This document shows, one piece after another, positions 23,921 to 28,742 of a stretch of 28,742 bases of DNA. Made by a program: the position numbers and the translations under genes. The stretch comes from JAWLCA01 sp050485905 (GTDB lineage: Bacteria; Pseudomonadota; Alphaproteobacteria; Rhodobacterales; Rhodobacteraceae). The notes beneath the pieces were generated by a model, which ran no database searches, had not been told where the DNA came from, and worked only from the letters and a program-made list of their open reading frames with translations. Where the stretch lies: positions 1 to 28,742 of the forward strand of contig JBJHCH010000034.1 of the NCBI GenBank assembly GCA_050485905.1, in the 5' to 3' direction. Every line of letters begins with the position of its first letter. The first letter of the stretch is position 1.

Positions 23921-24972
23921 TGCACTTCGCCTCCGACAACGCCTCGGGCGTTCCTGAAGAGGTTCTCGCCGCACTCGCGGGCGCCAACGAGGGTTACGCG
24001 CCATCCTACGGTGCGGACCCGATTATGGACCGCGTGCGGGAGCGGGTCCGAGAGATCTTCGAGGCGCCCGAAGCCGCGGTCTATCTGGTCGCAACCGGCA
24101 CCGCAGCCAACGCCCTGTCGCTGGCGCTTTTCTGCCCGCCCTGGGCAAGCGTCTTCTGCCACCGCGCCAGCCATGTCGAGCAGGACGAATGCGGCGCGCC
24201 CGAGTTCTATACAGGCGGCGCGAAACTCGTCCTCCTGGGCGGCGACCACGCCCGCATCGACCCTGCCGAACTGACGCGGGCGCTGGGACCGCGTGGCCCG
24301 CGCTTCGTGCATTCGGTCCAGAAGGGGATTCTATCGCTGACGAACGCAACCGAGGCTGGCACCACCTACACCCCCGCGAAGGTGGCGGAACTCACCGCCA
24401 TCGCCCGCAATCACGACATGCCCAGCCACATGGACGGCGCACGCTTTGCCAACGCATTGGTGGCGCTCGGCTGCACGCCGGCAGAGTTGACCTGGAAGGC
24501 GGGCATCGACGTGCTGTCGTTCGGCGGCACGAAGAACGGGCTGATGGGGGTCGAGGCGGTGGTGATCTTTGACCCGGCGAAGGCGTGGGAGTTCGAACTG
24601 CGCCGTAAGCGCGGCGCGCATCTATTCTCCAAGCACCGCTACCTGTCGGCGCAGATGGAGGCGTATCTGACCGATGACCTGTGGCTGCGGCTCGCCGGAC
24701 AGGCAAACCGCGCCGCGGCGCGCCTGTCCCAGGGCATCGCCGCGCTGCCCGGCGCCCATTTGCTTCATCCGACCGAGGCCAATGCCGTCTTCGCCGCTTG
24801 GCCGCGCGCAGGCCACCGGCGGGCGCAAGATGCCGGTGCGGCCTATTATCTCTGGCCGATGGATCAGTCGTTGAACGGCCCGGCCGACGAGGCCGTGTCA
24901 GCACGCCTCGTCTGCTCATGGTGCACCACCGATGACGACATCGACCGCTTCCTGGCTACGATCAGCGGCTGA
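23920..24972 (+). CDS. ltaE: Low-specificity L-threonine aldolase
   Basis: A PLP enzyme that cleaves L-threonine and allo-threonine to glycine and acetaldehyde. The 350 residues begin F-A-S-D-N-A-S-G-V-P. They carry the PLP contacts A-T-G-T-A-A-N (58-64), H85 stacking on the ring, D172 in H-M-D-G-A-R-F, and the Schiff-base lysine K205 in S-F-G-G-T-K-N-G. The start at 23920 overlaps the preceding stop; an open frame extending upstream is read-through over the cysteine-cluster gene. Last gene of the operon. Its final 11 bases overlap the end of a converging gene on the other strand. Confidence 0.93.
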   Translation: MHFASDNASGVPEEVLAALAGANEGYAPSYGADPIMDRVRERVREIFEAPEAAVYLVATGTAANALSLALFCPPWASVFCHRASHVEQDECGAPEFYTGGAKLVLLGGDHARIDPAELTRALGPRGPRFVHSVQKGILSLTNATEAGTTYTPAKVAELTAIARNHDMPSHMDGARFANALVALGCTPAELTWKAGIDVLSFGGTKNGLMGVEAVVIFDPAKAWEFELRRKRGAHLFSKHRYLSAQMEAYLTDDLWLRLAGQANRAAARLSQGIAALPGAHLLHPTEANAVFAAWPRAGHRRAQDAGAAYYLWPMDQSLNGPADEAVSARLVCSWCTTDDDIDRFLATISG

Positions 24973-25759
24973 CATTCACCCCGATCAGCCCGGCCACCTG
25001 GTCGGAGTGGGTCACCGGCAACATGTGGCCAGCGCCCGGCACCTCAGCCACGCCCACATCCGGCAGTCGCGCCGCGATCTCTTCTGTAACGCGCGCGATC
25101 ACCGGCGGCGAACCGGTGCCCCGGATCAGCATTGTGGGTGCGTCCAGCTCCTCCAGCCGGCCGGGCGCCAGCAACCGGGCGTTGTCGTCGCGCAGCATCG
25201 GATCGCCAGCCGCGATCAGGTCGATGCGCGCCACAGCGTCCTGCCGCGCCCGCGCCGGCAGATCGTGCCATTCCGTCCCCGCGCCCCAGATCGCCATGAA
25301 CGCCCGCGCCGCCGCCTCGCGGTCGCCGGTCGCCAATGCCGCCTTGACCGGCGCGAAATCGGCCTCGTTCCGGTCCCATTCCGGATGGCCCCTTGCCGCG
25401 GCAAAAAGCACCGGTTCGATCAGCGTCAGCGAGCGAACACCCTCTGGCGCGGCCAGTGCCAACCTGAGCGCGATCACCGCCCCGAAACTGTGCCCGATCA
25501 GATGCATCGGCTCGGTGTAGAATGTCGCCGCCACCTCGGTCGCACGGCGACCGTAGTCCCCCTGCCCGTCCCAATCGGCGCTTTGGCCATGACCCGGCAA
25601 GTCGAAAGCGGTCATCGAAAGGTGACCGCCCAGGCGACCGGCAACACCGGCCCACACCCCGGAATGGGCGAGGCTGCAATGGATCATCAATGCCGGCTCC
25701 GCCCCCTGCCCCCAGTGCCGGGAAAAGGTGGCGATGCCGGCGCGGTCCTCGATGGTCAC
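24962..25759 (-). CDS. Alpha/beta-fold hydrolase
   Basis: A 265-residue single-domain hydrolase with no signal peptide. Visible features are the G-H-S91-F-G nucleophile elbow, an oxyanion-type H-C-S-L-A-H-S near residues 27-33, F-D-L-P-G-H-G-Q-S, and the C-terminal catalytic H245 in P-G-A-G-H-M. The acid residue is not clear; the usual position reads R-G-T-G-S-P-P. Substrate unknown. It starts with GTG overlapping the stop of the isomerase-like gene (GTGA), so the two are co-translated. The 3' end overlaps ltaE by 11 bases. Confidence 0.85.
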   Translation of the reverse strand: MTIEDRAGIATFSRHWGQGAEPALMIHCSLAHSGVWAGVAGRLGGHLSMTAFDLPGHGQSADWDGQGDYGRRATEVAATFYTEPMHLIGHSFGAVIALRLALAAPEGVRSLTLIEPVLFAAARGHPEWDRNEADFAPVKAALATGDREAAARAFMAIWGAGTEWHDLPARARQDAVARIDLIAAGDPMLRDDNARLLAPGRLEELDAPTMLIRGTGSPPVIARVTEEIAARLPDVGVAEVPGAGHMLPVTHSDQVAGLIGVNVSR

Positions 25760-26352
25760 AACTTGCCGGACAGGTGCAAGTCCAGATCCTCCAGCCGATC
25801 CTGCCCCCAGAACCGCTCGTCTCCGACGATGTAGAACGGCGCGCCAAATACGCCGCGGGTCATCGCTTCTTCCAGATTGGCGCCAAAGGTCTCGGCGCCC
25901 AGCAGCAGGCCCTTGTCGACCAGCGCAGGATCGAATCCGGCGTTCTCCAGGCAGGCGCGGATCACTGCATCCTCGGCAATGTCCTTGTCCTCGGCCCAGC
26001 AGGCCCGCATCAGGCTATGGACCAACTCGCCCAGATCCCCGCCGCCGGCCGACTGCGCCGCGATGATGGCATAGGCCGACGGCGCGCCATTCGTCGGCCA
26101 ATGCGCCGGCTTCGGATTGATGGGCAGGCCAAGCTTCTTGGATTGCCTGCGCAACTCCTGAAGCCTGTATTCCTTGCGGCTGTCATGCCTCTGGGGCAAC
26201 GGCAGCCCGCCTGTGCGGGGAAACAGCGCGCCAAGGTCGATCGGCTTGTAGGTGATGGTGGCGTCATGGTGGGCCGCGATCTCCTCCAGTCGCTGGCCGG
26301 CGAGGTAGCACCAGGGTGACAGGGTGGTGAAGAAATAGTCGATCTGGGTCAT
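25756..26352 (-). CDS. 2-hydroxychromene-2-carboxylate isomerase-like protein (DsbA/kappa-GST family)
   Basis: A 198-residue thioredoxin-fold protein. The N-terminus has Y-F-F-T-T-L-S12-P-W-C-Y-L, where the serine corresponds to the glutathione-activating residue of NahD and kappa-class GSTs and replaces the CXXC of DsbA. A helical insert occupies about 60-165. The cis-proline loop reads G-V-F-G-A-P-F-Y and is followed by F-W-G-Q-D-R-L. Known relatives isomerise a naphthalene breakdown product with glutathione, but no aromatic-degradation genes are near. A general glutathione-dependent role is more likely. It is first in a two-gene unit with the hydrolase and divergent from prs. Confidence 0.88.
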   Translation of the reverse strand: MTQIDYFFTTLSPWCYLAGQRLEEIAAHHDATITYKPIDLGALFPRTGGLPLPQRHDSRKEYRLQELRRQSKKLGLPINPKPAHWPTNGAPSAYAIIAAQSAGGGDLGELVHSLMRACWAEDKDIAEDAVIRACLENAGFDPALVDKGLLLGAETFGANLEEAMTRGVFGAPFYIVGDERFWGQDRLEDLDLHLSGKL

Positions 26353-26477
26353 GGCTGCTCTCTGCGATTACGTTCCCCGGCAATGGGCGTGCCGCACGCG
26401 GTTTGCAACCCCCCGGCCGGGTGATAAGCGAAGCGCGGACGCCCGAATCCGTCACGAAACCGTCGTCAGGACCCGCC

Positions 26478-27497
26478 ATGCCCTCCATCACCGAACCCAA
26501 GCTCATCGCCGGCAATGCCAACCAGTCGCTGGCGCGCGGCATCGCCCGACGCATGTCACTTCATCGCGGCATGTCGGTCAACCTGGTGGATGCGCGGGTC
26601 GAGCGGTTCAACGATCAGGAAATCTTTGTCGAGGTCTTCGAGAACGTCCGCGGCGAAGACATGTTCATCATCCAGCCGACCTCGAACCCGGCCAACGATA
26701 ACCTGATGGAATTGCTGATCATATCTGACGCATTGCGCCGGTCGTCGGCAGCGCGGATCACGGCGGTGATTCCCTATTTCGGATATGCGCGGCAGGATCG
26801 GCGAACCAAGGCCCGCACCCCGATCTCGGCCAAGCTGGTGGCAAACCTGATCGTGCAGTCGGGGATCGAGCGCGTGCTGACGATGGATCTACACGCGGCC
26901 CAGATCCAGGGCTTCTTCGACATCCCGGTGGACAACCTCTACGCCGCGCCGATCTTTGCGATGGATGTCGAGCACCACTTTCGCGGCAGGATGGACAATC
27001 TTACCGTCGTCTCACCCGATGTGGGTGGCGTGGCCCGGGCGCGCGAGCTTGCAAAACGGGTCGGCGCGGCGCTCGCCATCGTGGACAAGCGGCGCGAAAA
27101 GGTCGGCGAGGTGGCCGAGATGACCGTGATCGGCGATGTGAAGGGCCAGACCTGCATCATCGTCGACGACATCTGCGACACGGCCGGCACGCTCTGCAAG
27201 GCGGCGGAGGTGCTAATGGAGGCCGGCGCGAGCGAGGTGCACAGCTACATCACACATGGCGTGCTGTCCGGCCCGGCGGTGGAGCGGATCACCAACTCGG
27301 TGATGAAGACCCTGGTCATCACGGATTCGATCGAGGCCTCGGAAGAGGTGCGCGCCGCCCGAAACATCCGGATCGTCCCCACCGCACCCTTGTTTGCCCA
27401 AGCGATCCTGAACATCTGGAGCGGCACGTCCGTCTCGTCGCTCTTCGATGAAGAGACGCTGACCCCGATCTACGAAGGCATGTACCGCCGCGACTAA
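26478..27497 (+). CDS. prs: Ribose-phosphate pyrophosphokinase (PRPP synthetase)
   Basis: Makes PRPP from ribose-5-phosphate and ATP, feeding purine, pyrimidine, histidine and NAD synthesis. The 339-residue protein has F-N-D-Q-E-I-F-V-E near the N-terminus, the A-V-I-P-Y-F-G-Y-A-R-Q-D-R metal/ATP segment and the flexible lysine/arginine loop D-K-R-R-E. The PRPP loop is I-I-V-D-D-I-C-D-T-A-G-T-L. It is some 20-25 residues longer than the E. coli enzyme, as is common in alphaproteobacteria. ATG 26478 has TCAGGA upstream; an earlier in-frame start adds a non-conserved stretch. It supplies PRPP for the purM-purN pathway seen earlier in the window, though the genes are not linked. Confidence 0.96.
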   Translation: MPSITEPKLIAGNANQSLARGIARRMSLHRGMSVNLVDARVERFNDQEIFVEVFENVRGEDMFIIQPTSNPANDNLMELLIISDALRRSSAARITAVIPYFGYARQDRRTKARTPISAKLVANLIVQSGIERVLTMDLHAAQIQGFFDIPVDNLYAAPIFAMDVEHHFRGRMDNLTVVSPDVGGVARARELAKRVGAALAIVDKRREKVGEVAEMTVIGDVKGQTCIIVDDICDTAGTLCKAAEVLMEAGASEVHSYITHGVLSGPAVERITNSVMKTLVITDSIEASEEVRAARNIRIVPTAPLFAQAILNIWSGTSVSSLFDEETLTPIYEGMYRRD

Positions 27498-27508
27498 AGG
27501 CAGCGGCG

Positions 27509-28123
27509 TCAGACATCGCCCGCAGTCTGGACGACGCGGCCGAGGAGCCCGTAGTCGATGGCTTCCTCGGGTCCCATCCAGTAGTCGCGGTCGGTGTCGC
27601 GGTCGATCCGCTCGACCGGCTGGCCCGTCGCTTCCGCAAAGATCTTGTTCAGACGCTCCCGCATCTTCAGAATCTCGCGTGCCTGTATGCCTATATCAGT
27701 CGCCGGTCCGCCCATACCGCCTGACGGCTGGTGCAGCAGGAACCGCGTGTTTGGCGTGCAGAAGCGCCGCTCGCGCGGGACCGAAACGAAGATAAGCGCC
27801 CCGGCCGAGGCGACCCAGCCGGTCCCGATCATCTGCACCGGGGCAGCGATGAAGCGAATGATGTCGTGGATCATGTCGCCCGATTCCACATGCCCGCCGG
27901 GCGAGGACAGGATGACCTTGATCGGATCGTTCGACACACCGGCCAGCGCCAGAAGCCGGGCAGAAGTTGTCCGGGCCAGATCCTGATTGATCGGGCCAGT
28001 GATCAGGACCGTGCGCGACTCGAACAGATGCTTCTCGACGACGTAGGAGGGCGTCTTCTCGGCATTTTTCTCACCGTTCTCGTCGCTGTCGTCCAGCCCC
28101 GCCGCCAGAACCTGATTGCTCAT
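27509..28123 (-). CDS. clpP: ClpP-family serine protease, divergent paralogue
   Basis: A 204-residue peptidase of family S14. The catalytic triad is intact: S106 in V-A-S-A-G-A, H131 in F-L-L-H-Q-P and D180 in R-D-T-D-R-D, with the same spacing as E. coli ClpP. The glycine-rich strand S-S-P-G-G-H-V-E-S-G is present. The first 30 residues are hydrophilic and acidic and do not look like the usual ClpP N-terminal axial loop, and G-T-G-W replaces the common G-Q-A before the serine. This points to a second ClpP. ATG 28123 follows GGGGACGAGAG. No clpX or clpA is adjacent. It ends 11 bases from the convergent prs, with no visible terminator. Confidence 0.88.
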   Translation of the reverse strand: MSNQVLAAGLDDSDENGEKNAEKTPSYVVEKHLFESRTVLITGPINQDLARTTSARLLALAGVSNDPIKVILSSPGGHVESGDMIHDIIRFIAAPVQMIGTGWVASAGALIFVSVPRERRFCTPNTRFLLHQPSGGMGGPATDIGIQAREILKMRERLNKIFAEATGQPVERIDRDTDRDYWMGPEEAIDYGLLGRVVQTAGDV

Positions 28124-28438
28124 CTCTCGTCCCCTTCCCGTCATGCCCGCAGCTTATTCGCTCCATCGCCCTGCGCAAGCGTTCAACGCCCGCGGGACGC
28201 GCGTTTCGGCGGGTTCTCGACACAGCATCAGGAGACAGGGAAGCCTCGCCAGGCGTAGGCGCCATGGGTGCGCGCGCCATTGGCAACTCTTGGCTCAGCC
28301 CTTCGCGTCAAAGTGGAATTTTCGTCCATTTCATGGTAGCTTGGATTTTCATAAGGGGTGCGTCTCTGGCGCCCGCCCGCCCGAGATATTTCAATGGTCT
28401 GAACATTCAGCAACATCGCTTTAGCGGAGGACCGGGCC
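28124..28438. other. Intergenic region between clpP and the right-edge gene
   Basis: About 315 bases between divergent genes, presumably holding promoters for both. Bases 28300-28430 are less GC-rich than the surroundings. No convincing -35/-10 pair, strong palindrome, RNA gene or protein-like small frame was found; a 64-codon plus-strand frame here lacks any protein-like features. Confidence 0.5.
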
Positions 28439-28742
28439 ATGCCCGACCGAACCCATGAAGAGACCTCGCTCATATCCATCAACAAGATTCCCTGCTGCCC
28501 GGAGATCAGCAAGGATCCCAGCTGTGACCGCCTGCAATTCGCCTATCGGCTGACGAACAGGCTCACAGACATCCCGGTGGAGATCACCATCGTGGCCGAG
28601 CTGGAGCGCTGCCCCGGCCCGCTGTCTCTGGGTGACGTGGTCTATTCCACCACGCTCCTGCCGGGCGAGAAGGTGCGGCTCTACACCTCGTCCCGCAACA
28701 CCCGCTTCACCTTCGATTCCGAATCCAAGGTCTCGTATCGCC
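28439..28742 (+). CDS. Unrecognised protein, N-terminal part (runs off window)
   Basis: An open frame of 101 codons continues past the right edge. The ATG has an excellent ribosome binding site (GCGGAGG, eight bases upstream), which supports a real gene. There is no signal peptide or membrane segment in the visible part. The N-terminus has four cysteines (a C-C pair, then C and C) in the first 60 residues, with another near P-G-P-L-S-L-G-D. A beta-rich stretch follows, with L-L-P-G-E-K-V-R-L-Y-T-S-S and R-F-T-F-D-S-E-S-K. I do not recognise a family. The product could be a structural or surface-type protein, but no function is assigned. Confidence 0.7.
   Translation, partial: MPDRTHEETSLISINKIPCCPEISKDPSCDRLQFAYRLTNRLTDIPVEITIVAELERCPGPLSLGDVVYSTTLLPGEKVRLYTSSRNTRFTFDSESKVSYR

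Noticed and set aside
28264..28458. A 64-codon plus-strand frame before the right-edge gene
   Set aside because: It overlaps the well-supported start at 28439 in a different frame, has no ribosome binding site and no protein-like features.

Overview
The window is a gene-dense, GC-rich chromosomal stretch from an alphaproteobacterium, most likely of the Rhodobacterales (Paracoccus/Rhodobacter/Roseobacter-type bacteria). The signs are a pyruvate dehydrogenase E1-beta subunit with its own lipoyl domain, a small DUF5076-type gene inside the pdh operon, an imuA-imuB-dnaE2 mutasome cassette, a BigR/SqrR-type persulfide-sensing repressor next to a persulfide dioxygenase, and groESL under a CIRCE element. 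Family calls come from reading motifs in the translated sequence; no database search was run.

Layout. 1-5.1 kb (+): the 3' part of a class I fructose-bisphosphate aldolase, an FtsB/DivIC-like division protein, then the pdhA-pdhB-DUF5076-pdhC operon, closed by a perfect hairpin. 5.1-8.0 kb (-): RNase D, then purN and purM overlapping by ATGA. 8.1 kb (+): a tRNA with a CAU anticodon, probably the lysidine-modified tRNA-Ile2. 8.25-13.5 kb (-): the error-prone repair operon imuA-imuB-dnaE2. 13.6-14.9 kb: a divergent persulfide dioxygenase/bigR pair whose two predicted promoters share one -10 hexamer inside an inverted repeat. 15.1-16.7 kb (-): a stand-alone MttB-family (COG5598-type) methyltransferase. 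16.8-18.97 kb (-): groES-groEL with heat-shock-like promoter, CIRCE and terminator. 19.07-24.97 kb (+): TraB/GumN protein, Mn-dependent pyrophosphatase and HAD phosphatase, then a MaoC hydratase, RibF, YcgN-type cysteine-cluster protein and threonine aldolase run. 24.96-26.35 kb (-): alpha/beta hydrolase and 2-hydroxychromene-2-carboxylate isomerase-like protein. 26.5-27.5 kb (+): PRPP synthetase. 27.5-28.1 kb (-): a ClpP-family protease. At 28.44 kb an unrecognised gene begins and runs off the window.

Most of the window is core metabolism and stress biology: carbon flow into acetyl-CoA, purine and PRPP supply, flavin synthesis, chaperonin, mutagenic repair and sulfide/persulfide detoxification. 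No CRISPR array, insertion sequence, transposase, integrase or prophage was seen. The items most worth a second look are the compact bigR/persulfide dioxygenase control region, the DUF5076 gene in the pdh operon, the orphan MttB homologue, the divergent ClpP, the unknown gene at the right edge, and a short stretch at 15078-15100 resembling pieces of a sequencing adapter.
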